This document shows, in pieces, positions 35,467-49,300 of a stretch of 64,000 bases of DNA (its first letter is position 1; every line of letters starts with the position of its first letter). The stretch covers positions 8,246,001 to 8,310,000 of the forward strand of contig JAWUZG010000001.1 of NCBI GenBank assembly GCA_036785705.1, in the 5' to 3' direction. Below the pieces are notes generated by a model that did no database searches, was not told the origin of the DNA, and saw nothing but the letters and a program-made list of their open reading frames with translations. The position numbers and the translations under genes were made by a program. This DNA is from Acanthornis magna. Taxonomy: Eukaryota > Chordata > Aves > Passeriformes > Acanthizidae.

Positions 35467-38400
35467 GTCTAAAGCTGTCCCTCTAAAACATGCACGATTA
35501 ACTCATTTCAAAGGAAAAAATAGCATTCCTGCTTCTTCAGCTGAAAGCATGAGATACTCTTAGTACGTCTATGTTTCTGTCCCAAGTTCTCATGAAAATG
35601 GGGTGAAACAATGGTGCCACCTGAGAAGTGGGGAAGAAACATATATTTGTGTAGGGTGACTTTCATATGTGTGTGACATTCCTCCGAAAAAGGAGATTTA
35701 CCAGGTAGTGTTTAGTTATGGACAGAGCTGCATGCTGGGTCCCTTGCTGCTGAGGCAGCACCTTGGCATCCCTGGCTCTGTTTCTTCATCCTTCTTCTCT
35801 GGTGCCAAAACAGTTGTGGTGCATGGACCTTCAGAGGTAGTACAGGACCATAAACACTAAGACATTACTGCGCCTTTCTTTTCAGGCCTCTGACCTTGGG
35901 AAGCAAGGGCAACAGTTCTGGTATTAACCACCATGTGAAAACAGAATTAAAAAACCAAATGTGTATGTGTTTTATGGTTTTCAGACAAGACAAATTGGCT
36001 GTCTGCTGCCACATCCATAGATGAAGTAATACCTCCTGTCATTTTTATATAATGTTTTTGTAACTCTGTTGAGCCGTCCTTGGTTCAGATCAGTGTACTT
36101 CATAGAGGTCCCCCATACACCTTTTCTTTGCAGACCATGGAGTCCTGTCTGCCACCAATGTCCTTTCTTGCCCTCTCCACACCTTTTGTGCTACTGAAGC
36201 CCCTTCCTGCGTCCCTGGAATTCGTCTTGAGCCTTTCAAGTAGCGCATCTTTCAGGTCTAGCGTTAGCACCAACTAGTTTATTCTGCCAGTAAGATATTT
36301 CTACTCTCTGTGCTTGAGTTTACTTCAGAAAGCATGCAGACGCTTGTTTTGACACAGAATTCTGGCATTCCATGATTCCAGATCATGCCTGTTCTGATGG
36401 GAGAAGGCCTGATGTAACAATCTCCCATTGTCCCTGGGCTGGGAGATACGTGACACAGCCTTGACAACATATGATTGTCTCTGTAGCCAGTGATGGCAGT
36501 AATTTCATTGAATTGTCCAGGATTATTAAATTGTTCACAGAATTCCCAGATTACCACACTGGGCGCCAGAGGTTTCCTCTGTAAGTCTCTTAGGTCAGAC
36601 ACTGAGGACAAAATTGAGATCACTCACTCTCTGCAGAGGCATAGTGTGTTTGTTTGTTTTTAAAAATTCAGAAGAAATATTGTGTCCTCAGTATGCAGGA
36701 AAAAAGAAGGAAAAAACCCCTAGAAATAGATTTTATCATTATGAGTAGTGCTTATAGAGTCACTATACATAGCAGAGCAAGTGGAAAATAATGGTAGAGT
36801 ATGAGCAAAATTTTCTACACTGTACTAGGAAGTGCACTGTGTAGCTGTGTTAATGTAACGTTAGTATTCCAGAGTGGAAATCCTTCCTGAAAACAGGTAC
36901 AAGTTGTCTTTTATTACTTACCTATTTAATGGTAGCTCCGTATCTCACGTTGTCCTTGCATTTGTTAAAATCAAATGTGCAATATGATTTTTTAAATTGC
37001 CCATTTTAAGGTTCTTTTTGTAATATAAAATAAAAAAAATCTTCTAGCTGTTTCCTTCATGCCAATAATAAATTAATCTGCATATTTCTGATAAAATATT
37101 GCCGTTTCATAAAGCAACACCTAACCTGTCCTACAGAAGCTAAAAAGAAACAAAATTGGGGCATTAGCCTCCTTCCAGGACATCCATTTCACATGTAAGT
37201 TCTTATAGCACACACTTCTTTTTTTTCTACTTAGACTGAAAGCTGAGGAATGGTCCTATTTGTACCCCATATGAGTTACACTGAATAGTTCCTATCATGT
37301 TACATTCACACAGCTGGTTCTTTAACTAGTCTAAAATGGAATGGCTGTGTTGGTTTCTGTTATTTCCTTACTAAGTCCTTCTTTGTGCTAAATCTGCATT
37401 AATAAATGTCACATAAGCCTCTCGCATGCTTCCAAATTGGTATGTTAATATAAACAAGTATTAATCCCATTATATTTTAATTCTCTGTCCTTGGGTTTTT
37501 TTAATAGGAGCAGCATTTTATATTTCTAAGTGTTGAAGAGTCCTATTGCAAGCTTAAAAAGCTAATAGAGCATGTAGGTGCTCCTATCATGGAAATGAAA
37601 TTCTTGGAAGTGGGAAAGGGAGCAGCTGCTGAACTCTTGTATCAGACTGATGGAGGAGGTGAACACTTCTGCAGATTAACAGTCGAGTGCTTTGGTTAGG
37701 TAAAGTGTAATTACCCCCCAAATTCCCTGTTCAGCCACTACAGCACTCATTTGCAAAACTCTCCTTGAAGTTCAGGCCCACTGGGATGCCTATTCTGCAC
37801 TTGATGATACTGCTGGGTGATGTGCTCTGACGCCTCTTCATTTTATAGACATACATACATACATATATATATGTAGTAATTGTTTTTACTGGTATTTCTG
37901 ATTTCCCTTTCCCTGTGGGTTTGTTATATTTTTCTGTTGTTTCATGCATGAAATCTGAAAACTCCTGGTGAGAGAAACTGCCTTTTTGTTGTAGCAACTA
38001 GCATGACAATTTCAAGTTGGGAGTCTCTCGTTTCTATGGCAATGTAAGGAAGTATTAACATTAAATTCAGAGTCTAACATAATGACTTTCTTGGAAATAG
38101 GTGCTGGAAATATTTGGTATCATTTTAACATGGGATCTGTAACTCAAATTGATCATATTCCAGTCTTGATAGAAGTTGTAAAGTGGATAAAAGTTAAGCA
38201 ATATTTTAGATTTAAGATAATATAGTGGTTATAACTGATGTGGAGCTTCTACTATTGGTAGTACTGGTCTGTTGTCTCATGCTTTTTGTATTATAGATAC
38301 TCCTAGTGAAGCCTATTCAAAAAATCTTTGTTATACTGTGTACAGAGAATGCATTTCCTGAAGAATTTGGTTTTTCATTTTATCTACTTGATTACATGTA

Positions 38401-39699
38401 GAAGAAATTTCTGCCCTGTAAACTTCTAGAAGAATTACTGGAATTTCAGATAAGCCAGTAAAAAGAGCTTTTCCACACTCACTCTATTTGGTCATTTTCC
38501 AGTAAAAATAGCATAAAAGATATCAGGAAAATAATTCATCACAGTAATGGAGATTTTATTAAGAAAATAAAGTAAAATCAAGATGTTGGGTTTCCTTAAT
38601 TAAAATTAAAAGTCGGTAATTGAAATATCAATTAAAAGGTCTTCTGGATTCATATTTGTGTTGAGTTTTTATGTTAAGCCTGTGATACTTACGAACTAAA
38701 ATAATCTTCAGAACAGATGAACCCATAAAACTTAAAAATGCCACTTTTAAACATGTGTGAAATATTGTATGGGTTTGCATACAGTTAATCTGACTTGCAG
38801 AAGTGTAACAGCTGCTTTGCCTTGATAGGGATTCGTGTCTGTGCTTGTGCTTTAAGGGTAGTGAAATTAGTGTTTCTGAGTGTAAAAGAGAAGCCGAAGA
38901 TTTTAAAATTTTTTTATTTTTTGCATATCTGAGAAAGCACCTCCTGCATGTGCCTAGAGCAGTACCCGTTCTAGAAAAGTAGTAAATCCAACTGGGACCC
39001 AAATAGTGCTCTTTTGGGTCAATATTAAGAAGATTTGTGGTAACTAGAAAGCAACTTTCTCACCAGTTGCTGTAGGAGCAGGTTGCAGTGAGCTGCAGAA
39101 CTCCTCCTCTGTGCATTGCTGGCCAGCTTGCGAGGAGGATGCTGCTGGGAAAGAGATTTGCAGCTGGCACAATAAAACAGAAGTCTTCACTTTTATCCCT
39201 TTAGACACTAATATTGCCCTTGTTATTAGACTATCTGAATAGCTTCCAGATTCTAAAAATCGTTTACAAAAAGAACTTAGTCCCCCAACAGGGAGTTATC
39301 CTTGATGTCCTCAGCTCCTTCTGTGAATTTCAGTGTGAGGAGGGAAGCTGGGACTGCATAAAACTTCCTTCCCTCTTTGGTCTCCTGACCTAGGTTATGA
39401 GATACGATTTTTAAGAACCCTTGGGAAATTGCTGAGTTTCACAATCATAATGATTATATTTTTGTCCTCTCCACTGTCTTTTTATGGTTTTGTTTGTTTT
39501 TCTTTTTTTCAGTGTTATTTAAAGCCTGTCTAGCTTTTTAGGAAGAAAGGGTCTTTCTAAATGTATATGGTTTACCCATAGCAGGGGCTCTGTACTATAT
39601 TTATCCAATGTAATTGCTTAATTTTTTTAAGAATTAAAGGAAAAAAAAAATCTCTTATAACATGAATGCTTTTATTAGCCTATCAAACCAACTGAAATG
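35467..39699. other. MAGI2 intron 1, unannotated segment
   Basis: No gene or recognisable large repeat. A short ACAT/AT microsatellite (about 37849-37876) is present. The part around 36330-36600 has slightly higher GC but no family I can assign. Confidence 0.6.
37849..37876. repeat. (ACAT)n / (AT)n microsatellite
   Basis: GACATACATACATACATATA followed by TATATATG, a compound simple repeat in intron 1. Confidence 0.85.
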
Positions 39700-39895
39700 A
39701 GATCCCTTGGTGACAGGTACTACAAGCTGGCAGTAGAAAACAGTCACTGCCCCAAAGGGTTTATAAAGGCTAATTAGACACAGAGGATAGGTAGGAAGAG
39801 ACAGAACCACACGGTGGTGAAATGACTTGCCAAAAATCTCAGATCAATCAATAACAGAGTGGAGAACTATGCAATGTAATTTAGAAGTCTGTGCA
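39700..39895 (+). repeat. MIR/L3-like ancient amniote repeat
   Basis: CAGTCACTGCCCCAAAGGG then TTTATAAAGGCTAATTAGAC, and later GTGAAATGACTTGCCAAAAA with AACAGAGTGGAG, follow the order of the amniote element with 'cagtccctgccccaaagagcttacaatctaa...gtgacttgcccaaggtcacacag'. Divergence is high, as expected of an old copy. Confidence 0.5.
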
Positions 39896-42800
39896 AGCAG
39901 TACTGCATCCAAGTAAAGGCACACAAACCATAAAAAAAACCCCTCTCCTGTTCAATGAGGGATTTCTACTGATTGCTCGACTAAAACATTTTTGTAGGTG
40001 TTTATTTTATATTCCATGACAAATCCCACGTAAAGCAGAAGCTTTTTTGATAACAAAGAAGCAGCAGCATGCAAAGGTATCTGCAGATGAGAGAATGTGA
40101 TGGAGTGTTTTCTCCTAAAATGAAATGCATTTCAGAAATATATTGGAAGTGGTTAAGTGTATGAAACCAAAGTAATATACATTTGTGTATTTTAATGAGA
40201 TATTTATGTTTGTTTGCAGTACTAATTGGACAAGTAGGTGCATCAGTCACACTGTATGAGACATTTATTAAAATTCTTTTGGCCTCTTAAAGCAAGTAAC
40301 TTTGACAAGAAACAAATTTTAAGTAATTTGTGTAGGGTTTCTTTCAGGGTGTTTATGCCTCCACCCACCCCCTTTGTCTTTTTGTTTAAAAAACATTTAG
40401 AAATAGGGGAAGTCCTAAAAAATGTTACCATAGGCAAAGTTTGGTTTGCTAAGCAACATGTACAAAGTACCAATTAAGAACCTAATGGGAGCCTCTAACT
40501 TTTCACAGTGGTGGGGGACTTCAGATTGGCTTCCCTGGGTGGTGGCTCCTTACAGAGGCCTGGTGTTGCCACGTTTTGATCCAAGCTGGATGGGGTTACC
40601 GGCAGAATCTTAGATTTTGTCTGACTTGACATCCCACCAGATGAACGAGGAATTGTGAAGTGAGCCTGTCCTGGTGGTACAAGGACAGCTGGTAATCCCA
40701 GGCAGGGCTCTGTTGTTGCTGTGTCGGGGTTACACCAAAGGTTTGCTTTGTGGCTCTGCTTCTGTCCCTCTGTGAAGAGCTGTTGGTGCCTCTGTGCTTT
40801 CACCTCCTCTTTGGCATCAGTTTCTTGTTTCTCACTGGAAACGCTTTGCTGCCACTCCCCTTGGAGAGGCTGGTACAAAGGAATGTGTTGCCTGCTCTGC
40901 TGGAGTAAGTTTCACTATCTAGAAGGTCTCTCTGTTCTCCTTTTTCAGTGCCTGGTGCCGGTGTGGAGTTAAAGCAGCGATCAGCGAGAGGTCAGGGTAG
41001 GATTTTGCCTGGCACAGGCAAGGCGACTTAGGTCTTGCTGAATCCACCTTTTGTTTTCAGGAGAAAGGAGTTGCGTAACATTAAGATGACATCTAACTGG
41101 GGTTCTGCAATCCTTGTTTTAATCCCCTTCTATTTACCACAGTGCTTCTAGATCCTTTAATTAGAGCTGGCACAAGCCAATGCAGCACATTCCTTTTTTT
41201 TTCTGTTGGACCACTCATGTCCTTTTGACTGCCATGCAGTCCTGTTCAATGTGCAGTACCCATCATTACACAGTTAGTGTGACAGGACTTTGGTCCTGAA
41301 GTTGATCATGAGCACACTGTTGCCTTGTTTGCATTATTAATTCGTCAGGGCTTTTTACAGGTGCAGTCATTGGTAGGTCTGAGGACTAAGGAAACCCTGA
41401 AAAGCTGATGTCTCCAGCTGGTGAACAAGGGCAGCTGGGTCACAGTGCATGGTGAAACTGCTCAACAGTTTGGTGTGGAAAAAATGCAATATTCTGTGTG
41501 GCCAGTATCCGCAGGGAATAAGTGAGATGAGCTCAGGCACCAGACTTAAAAGTCCATACTCCTGTAAAGCAAAGGCCCAAGCAGAACTTGATGGAATAGC
41601 ACTGGCATCATTCCCCTCCCTGGACCAGGTGTCCTGAATTCAGCCAGTGATCAGGCTGTTCAGGCATGCCAGGTATCCTCACAGCAGAAGGTAAAAATAC
41701 CTGTGTTTGAAGGGTGCTTGGTCATTCTGCACTCCTGAATACTGATGATTTTTTTTCTTATGCCTGTGTGTGTTTCCCACTGTCCTCAGAAGAATGGGAT
41801 AGCTGAAGCTGGACAGAGTGCTGGGCCCAACTACATTCCAAAATACATGACTGGATAGTGCATAGCTATCTGGGTGATAGGGAACCTGAGCTTGCCGTCT
41901 GGGAATGTTGTGTGGGGCACCATAAAGCTGTTGCTGAAGACACATTTGCAAGCAGGGGACCTGGATGGGCTCCAATCTGACTCTCAGACTGTCCTGTGGA
42001 GCAGGTCTGTACAATAATCTCCTTGGTGCGGGACTACACTTGGGTATAAGTTCCTCAACTAATATTTGAAAGATTTCCTTCTTTTTCCTCCTTTTTATTT
42101 TTTAAAAGCACGATATGAAACCAAATGTCAACGCTTCAATTTTTTAAAAAAAACAGAATCCTTGTTTTGTGACCAGTTTTTCTGAGCTTAGTTTTATCTG
42201 TTTAACTCAAGAGCAAGTGCTTCCTGCTGCTTTGCCTGGCTACATGTTAAGCACAGTGAGAAGTGTCTTATCCACTTAATCACCATTTGCAGCTTTCCAG
42301 TTGCTGTTTGGAAGCCTTTCTAGCAAGAGACGACCCCATCACATCATGTTTATCTTCTGAGATCAGATGGATCACAGAACTAATGTGGCGTTGCTCTGAA
42401 TCAAAAGTTTATGCACATGTTTATTCATGTTTTGCCTGGAAACAGTATTATGTGTCATTGCTGAGAAGCAATTTCTGATCAAATCCAGGAGCAGACAGGC
42501 CTCTGTGTGTCTATAGCCTTTTAAATTTTTCTCCCGTCTCTGGCTGGTGGCTACAGATAACTGTTGTGTCTTGAAAACATCCTGCAGTTAAGGACGGTGA
42601 ACCTGCAGAATAAGATTTACAGAGGAGTTTTTCAGAAGGGCAGCAGAATAGAGAGGGTGAAAAAGCTCCTAGTAAGATGTTTCACCTAGATTGACAAGCC
42701 AAGGATCCCTCTTCACATTTTAGATTTTTTAAAATATATATTTTTCTGTTATGAAGAGAATATCTGTTGAAGTTGCAGTAATTATTTTGTAAACGAAATG

Positions 42801-43039
42801 GTTAAATTTTATTGTAGTGTATAAATGACTTTACAAAGATCAGACTCTTTTCTGACCCTTTTTTTCCCCTTTATTACCTAACCAGCAGACTGCAAAGGCT
42901 CTGTGCTCAGCCTTTGAATTGTACATAAAATATATCTTCAGTAGTAAATGGGACCTGTAGCAGAGAGGCTTCATCTTTAATACCTGAAAGTATTTTACAC
43001 ATGTGGGGTTTTGTATAAAAACCAAAGAAATCCCTGGAA
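39896..43039. other. MAGI2 intron 1, unannotated segment with one open block
   Basis: A GC-richer block at 40495-40900 stays open for about 130-140 codons on the minus strand, but its first available start is TTG, a TGA lies just upstream, and I recognise no protein family. It may be a decayed retrocopy or chance. Confidence 0.45.
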
Positions 43040-43308
43040 AGGAATTTTTTACAAGAACATGTAGTGATAGGGCAAGGAGTAAAAGCTTCAAACTGAAAGT
43101 AGGTATGTTTAGATTAGAAATTAGGAAGAAATTATTTACTGTGAGGCTGGTGAGGTGCTGGAACAAGTTGACTGGAGAAACTGTGGATGCTCTGTCTCTG
43201 GAAGTGTTCAAAGCTGTGTTGGGTCCACCTGAGCAACGTGGTCTAGGGAAAGGTGTCCCTGCCCATGGTAGGGGATTGGAACAAGTTGATCTTGGGTATG
43301 ATTAACAA
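43040..43308 (+). mobile_element. CR1 3' fragment, same strand as MAGI2
   Basis: Reads AGGGCAAGGAGTAAAAGCTT, TTAGGAAGAAATTATTTACTG, TGGTGAGGTGCTGGAACAAG, GGAAGTGTTCAAAGC and GGTGTCCCTGCCCATGG in the exact CR1 order, then stops before the terminal octamers. It is the only CR1 here that I read on the plus strand. Confidence 0.85.
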
Positions 43309-43347
43309 TATTATATGTCATATAACTTCAAAATTTGGCTTTGAGGG

Positions 43348-43760
43348 TGTGTTGGTTTTGCTTGGCCCAGTTTTGGTGAGTAGTGTGGGGTACCAAGATG
43401 GCTCCTGTGTGTCCTGTGTGAAGATTCTGGAAGTTTTTCACCATGTCCAGCAGAGCCAATCTCTGATTGTCAAACCAGGACAGAGGGTCTAGAAACTGCA
43501 GATTTCTCAGAGGACAGAAACTGCAGGTGTTCTGTAGCTTTCAGTGTGAGATGCATATTTCTTACACTCTCTGAGCCAAATGGAACGACCCACAATGAGG
43601 AGCCAGCAAGTGGCTCAGCTGGAAGTGGCTGTTACCCCAAAATGCTTCTCGAGCCTGCTGGAGCCTGCTCCTGCTTCCCCTAGGAGCAACCTGTTTCCCG
43701 TGCCATCCTAGCACAAACAATAGCTTCTGACTGCTCCAGCTCAGGGATGGCCACAACTAC
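43348..43760 (+). mobile_element. LTR-like fragment of an avian endogenous retrovirus
   Basis: TGTGTTGGTTTTGCTTGGCC, then GTTTTGG, CAAGATGGCTCCTGTG, GATTCTGGAAGTTTT and CATGTCCAGCAGAGCCAAT follow the start of a common bird ERVL-type LTR, beginning with the expected TG. Similarity fades after about 43470, so the downstream limit is a guess. No internal retroviral genes are seen, consistent with an old solo LTR. Confidence 0.5.
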
Positions 43761-45506
43761 TTCCACCTGGGTTTTTTCATTAGTCAGCTTTGAGGTCTTC
43801 CTTCAGCTCATTTTCCTTTGAAAAAAGTTCAGCTGTTAACAATCAGCTGGGCGTCATGTTTACTTGCAAAACACCTGCAACAACACATAATTTCTGCTTT
43901 GCTTATGTCAAACAAGAGAGCCAAGAATTACATGCCCATGTTGATTTATGCTATACTGCTTGGAATTACATTGGAAATGCATGAGTTTCATGTGTCCTGC
44001 TGAGCTTTGCTTTATTTTCATGTGCCAATATCAACTACTCAGGGAAATTTCATATCAGTTTTATCAAGTTCACAGTAGAGCATGGAGTATTTTGCATTTC
44101 TCTTATAGGAGAATTTTCAATCAACTGTTCATAGATATTGCATTTCCGTATGTTGGAGCTGTGTGTTAAAGGTTTATAATTGAATTTTGCTTACTAAAAC
44201 TGTCTCTAAGCAATGCCTGTAATTTGTTTCTGTCTTAGAAATGTTAATGAAACCACAAAATTTCTGATTGTTTTTCAGAGATGATTACAAAGTATTTCTG
44301 TAATTGCTTACTATACATACAAAGAATAATCTGTCTATCAAAGAAAAGTAAAGGATGGGGAAAAAAAGGTGGAAGTGGAAGGCACTGCTGAGTAATTCCA
44401 TCCCATCCAGTTGCCTAAAATGCTACAAAGATTTGTCAGTCTGTAGTGCTGGTGCTGCTGCATGAGAATTTCCATCTTTTCAGATGACATATCATTGCAT
44501 AGGAGTTTTCAATTGTTTTTTTAAGAAAGACAGCATCTAATCTAAGAGCTGGGAAGTTTCACTGGGAACTGGAGGTGTCCTGCCTTTGGAGCCCTGGCTG
44601 TGATGTGCAGGAAGGACTGTTCTACACCTCAGCCTGGGAAGTGGAAGAGGCCTAGGGCTGGTGCCCTGACTCTGACTACAAGAGTGGAGAAAGGAGGGAG
44701 GTTGCTCTCCCCAGCGAGATGATTCCAGACCCTTGTGCTTATTGGAAACGATGGGAGACAAAGGGAGCTGTGCTTTTAGTTGGGCATTGTGCACAGGGCA
44801 GAAGCCAGTGCGCTTGGCAGGCTCCTCTGCGGCACCTCATGAGCCAGAATCCCCATGCAGACATCAAGTGGAAAAGTCTCAGTGTAACAGATCATTAGAG
44901 CTGTTTGTTGTCCTTCTTCATACAATATAATTCAGATCAACAGAGGAAATGAATGTACTTGGCCTAAAAAATTTCTATGATCCTCCCAATTTTTATGAAT
45001 GTGTATAACAAGAACCTTTGTAAAAGCTGCATGTTTAATGCATAAGCAGTGTTAAGTTACAGTAGCATTAAGAATTTTATTTAAACCAACAGAATCAGGG
45101 ATTTCCAATAAAACTGAAAATCTGTCTTTTCATCTAAATTTTGTTAAGCGTGTTGTGTATGTAAAATATCCTCCTTTTGTGACTGTTTTCATGGACATGC
45201 TTTTTTCATTTTATTAGTGGAAGAGGTTCATTTTTTCTGTACTACATTAAAGCAGATCTAGAGCAACTAACTGATCCCATCTGTTTGAGTCCTTACTGGT
45301 ATGTTGGAGCATGTTCAGCATCAATCAGATAAACACTCTTCTCTATCACACTCTTTGATCCTGTGATTTGATAGGAGTTATGTGCATAATTTCACTGTGA
45401 TTCAAACAGTGATACATTGGCACTCTTTGCTCTTTTCACATTTCTACCCTCTGTTTTAAATATGTGTTTTATTTTATGGCTCTAACACTAGAGCACTCAA
45501 TACATA
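43761..45506. other. MAGI2 intron 1, unannotated segment
   Basis: No gene, exon or named repeat seen. Confidence 0.6.
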
Positions 45507-45640
45507 CAGAATCATAGAAATAGTTTGGGAAAGACTGCCGAGATCCTTGAGTCCAGCCTTTAACTGATCACCACCTTGTCAGCTAGACCTCAGCGCTCAG
45601 TGCCACATTCTCTGGTTTCGTGAAAACCTGCAAGGACAAT
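45507..45640 (-). mobile_element. CR1-type 3' end fragment
   Basis: ACAGAATCATAGAAATAGTT, then GAAAGACTGCCGAGATCCTT and GAGTCCAGCCTTTAACTGAT, match the reverse complement of a CR1 3' end. It is cut off before the next CR1 begins, so two independent CR1 3' ends sit side by side. Confidence 0.65.
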
Positions 45641-45666
45641 GACTATGAAGTATGAGGTTGTTGCTA

Positions 45667-46300
45667 TCATAGCATGGCATGGGTTGGAAGCAACCCAAGA
45701 ATGATCATCTTGTTCCAAACCCCCTGCCATAGGCAGGGACACTTTTCACCAGGCCATGCTGCTGAAATCCCATTCAACCTCACCTTGAACATTTCTAGGG
45801 ATGGGGCATCCTTAACTGTTTTGAGCAACCTCTTCCAGTGTCTCCAATGCCCCTTCACCCTCACTGTGAATAATTTAGTCTTAATATGTAATAATCCTAC
45901 TCTCTTTTCTTTTGAAGCCATTGCCCCTTGTCCTGTCACTACATGCCCTGTAGTCCTTTTCCTGCTCTCTTGCAGCCCTTTAGGTACTGAAAGGTGCCCC
46001 AAGGACTCCCTGGAGCCTTCTTTTCTCCAGTCTGAATAATCCCAACTCTCTCAGCCTGTCTTCATAAGGAGAGAGGTGCTCCAGACCTCTGATCGTCTTT
46101 GTAGCCCTTCTCTGGACTCGCTACAGCAGGTCCATGTCCTTCTTATATTGGTGGCCCCAGAGGTGGACACAGCATTGCAGGTGGGGTCTCATGAGAGTGG
46201 AGTAAAAGGGCAGAATTACATCCCTGGACCTGTAGGTCATGCTCCTTTTGATGCCATGCAGGGTATGGTTGGTATGTTTAATGGCCTTTAATGAGTGTTG
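45667..46300 (-). mobile_element. CR1 LINE copy, second subfamily
   Basis: ATCATAGCATGGCATGGGTT, then AACCCCCTGCCATAGGCAGG, and further in CTCTCTCAGCCTGTCTTCAT and AGGTCCATGTCCTTCTTATA follow the CR1 subtype whose 3' end reads 'cctgccatgggcagggac'. This differs from the copies at 14504 and 34777, so at least two CR1 subfamilies inserted here. Confidence 0.85.
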
Positions 46301-49300
46301 CTCCCAGAGAACTCAGTATTGATAAAGATGCTGTCTCAAGAAGTAAACTAAAATGAACAAATAGACCAAACAAACAAATAAATGAACTCCCAAATCAATA
46401 AAACCAAAAAACCCAAATCCTAAGAAAAAAGAGCAAACAGAAGGGAAACTAAAGTTAAAAAATAGAACATTCAGAAGATGATTTGTAGACTCCATAATTT
46501 AAAACCAGCATTAATCCATTACAAGTGATGTGATGCTTCAAAAAAACAGTATACAGCTTGCAGTTGTTGTAGAGTGGGGACATCTCTGCTGCAGCTCATC
46601 AGCCCCATGGCCAGGGGAAGGGAACCAGGGTGCCACTGCTGGGGGTGTCAGAGCAAGCTTGGCAGTGCCAGCAGCTGCTGGGAGGGGGAGGGCAGCGTCA
46701 CGGCCATCTGGGCCTTTGGTGATGATGTCTGGGTGGATGGAGAAAGGATTGGAGGTAGCTACAGCCACTTCTTGCTATGCCATGACAGACCAGTGCATCA
46801 CTTTTTGAAGGTTCTTGTAGTTACTTATATGCAGCTGTGCCTGTGTAGGGTCTGTATACTGTAGTCATGACAAAAGAAGAGCTGTGTATGGTATCTGTGT
46901 CACTTGGTACGGCTCTAAGATACAATAATGTCTCTAACGTGTTTGTTACCTGTTTTAAAGTGGCAAATACACAGGCAGTTTCAGTATTGGGAGGTGTTTG
47001 ATATGTGCAATTTAAGATGCTTGAGTAGAATAGGCAATGGGCAAGCTCTCAGAGATCTGGGCTCTGTCTGATTCTCTAGAAATCTTAAATAATGATACCC
47101 AATGATAAAATCATACAGATTATTAAACTAATAATCTGTTCCTCAGAAAGAGTTCTAAGGGTACTCAGTTAATGATTGTGATGCATTTGCCTGCAATAGC
47201 AGTAAGGGTAGCATACTAATGTGACTTACAGACATGTAATTGCTAATTATTCAATATTGACCTGATCCTTGAAAAGTAAACTCTGAAAGCTGAATCAGAT
47301 CTTGTGTAAATAAGATACAAATTAAAATTTTGTATGTTTTTATTTGTTCATTTTCTCTGTATATAATGCACTGGCTCAAGATGCTTTCCATATCAATTTT
47401 GAGACAATTCTCTGATCAAGTCAGTGATCCTTTTTATTATGTCTTTCTGCCCTTTTTTTTTAGCTGCATAGAATAGGCTTTTCCCTTTAGCTGAGAAGTG
47501 TCTTCTCTGCTATTATTATTTTTCTAGAGTGTTAGTCTCTTTTTGCTAGCTGGGATAGGTAAGGAGGATGCTCACCGAGTGCATTATGCTTCTCCTTTCG
47601 CCATCGTAGCCTGTGTGCTGAAGGTTTTATTTAAGCATTTATGTAAAACTGCTGGCTCAATATTTGAACTGTGGGGCAGTTCCGGATGGTTTAATTCTTA
47701 CTTTCCGACAGAACTGTAGTAGTAGAAGTTTATGTTGTTTGTGGCTCTTACTTTGCACTAGATTTTTCTCCTGAGGGTATGTGAACATTTTGGAAGATAT
47801 CTGGCCAAAAACACGTCTGTGTTGGTTTGTTATTCTTCTACATTTTTATCATTCTGTGCTTTGTCTATTTTACTTCTTCATATAAGGAATCTACATTCTG
47901 CATTATATTTCTTTGCTTTTCTAACGTTTTGCACTTAATTTTCATCCAAAATCATACTTGTGGGCATTCTCATGTTGGTTGTAGAGGCACCACTGAAAGT
48001 GAAGAGTTACAAAAACTTCAGTCTCAGAGTCAGTACTAAAGGTAACTAGACTGAATTATTGATCTGTATTTGCTGGATTCAAATTGCCCAGATCCTACAG
48101 GATGATTGCAATACTTCAGTAAACTTTGGGAGCACTAGGTGCCGAAAAAAACCCCAAAAAACAGGTCAAGAAAAAGATAAGGCCACATGTGGCAGCCAAG
48201 TATTAAACTTGATTCCAAATGAAGATGGTTTGGAAGAGAAAAAAAGTATGAGTTATTCCTTTGATCTCTGTTTGATATTAAAGAAATTGAAATTCAGCAC
48301 TTTTTTTCCCCTGAACATACTGATTCTTTTATGCTCTTCAGAACTGTTTGGGATTTTTTAGGTAGCTTTAGGTAGCTTGCCGGGACTGGGAGGCTGTTGA
48401 TCGTTCTCAGGTGTCAGGTAAGAGAGGGTATAATCTTCTTTGCCTCAAAATGATTTTACAAAACTATGGTTTATTTGGATAGTCTTGAAAGAGCAATTCT
48501 TTTAAAGTAAAATAAATCATCTAGATAAATGTAAGATGCAAACAGGCTGAATTAGTTTATTTCTATTTGAGTTTTTTTGTAAAATTTGGGGACAAAATCT
48601 GTTGTCAGTTAAGACATTGTAGACCCTGAATATATCTGCTGTGGAATTGCTCTGTGTTCATGGAAAAAAATGAAAACACAGTATAGTTTACTTTATTCCT
48701 TGTATTTTAAGGTACTGGAAAATCTCATTACTCCATTTACAGGGGCAATATCTGATGTCAATGAAGATAGATATTTCCTAAACTTATTTTTTTAATTATT
48801 ATTTATCTGCCATAAGTTAGTTGCTATTCACTATATTGAGTAAAAAGGACCAAAATGTCTGGCTTTGATGCATAGCAAACTATTATCCACCAGAGCATTA
48901 GCTTTCAGGCACTCCCTATCACTGTTTTATATTTCAGGTTTATTGTTTATCATAATGTCCAGTTTTAAAAGTTGTAGGGGAAGGGTTTGTTCTTAATTTA
49001 TATGGAGCTTGCAAAGCTGAACTGTGGCTTGAAGTGATCTTTGATTCCATCCTTCTACGCAATTACAAATATCTTAACTTATCAAATATTCATGCCATTC
49101 ACATGTAAAGCAAGAACCAATTTTGTAAGTTTTTGTCATCTTTAGTTTTATGTAATCTGCTGCCCACAAATCAGTTGAGATGGATGGAATAAAGTCCAAC
49201 TGCTCTTCCTCAGCTAAAACTCTTAGCCAATGCATAAATTACAGATTTAAAAAAAAAATTATATGGCAAATTACTGTGGCAAACTCTGTTCCCAAGGGCT

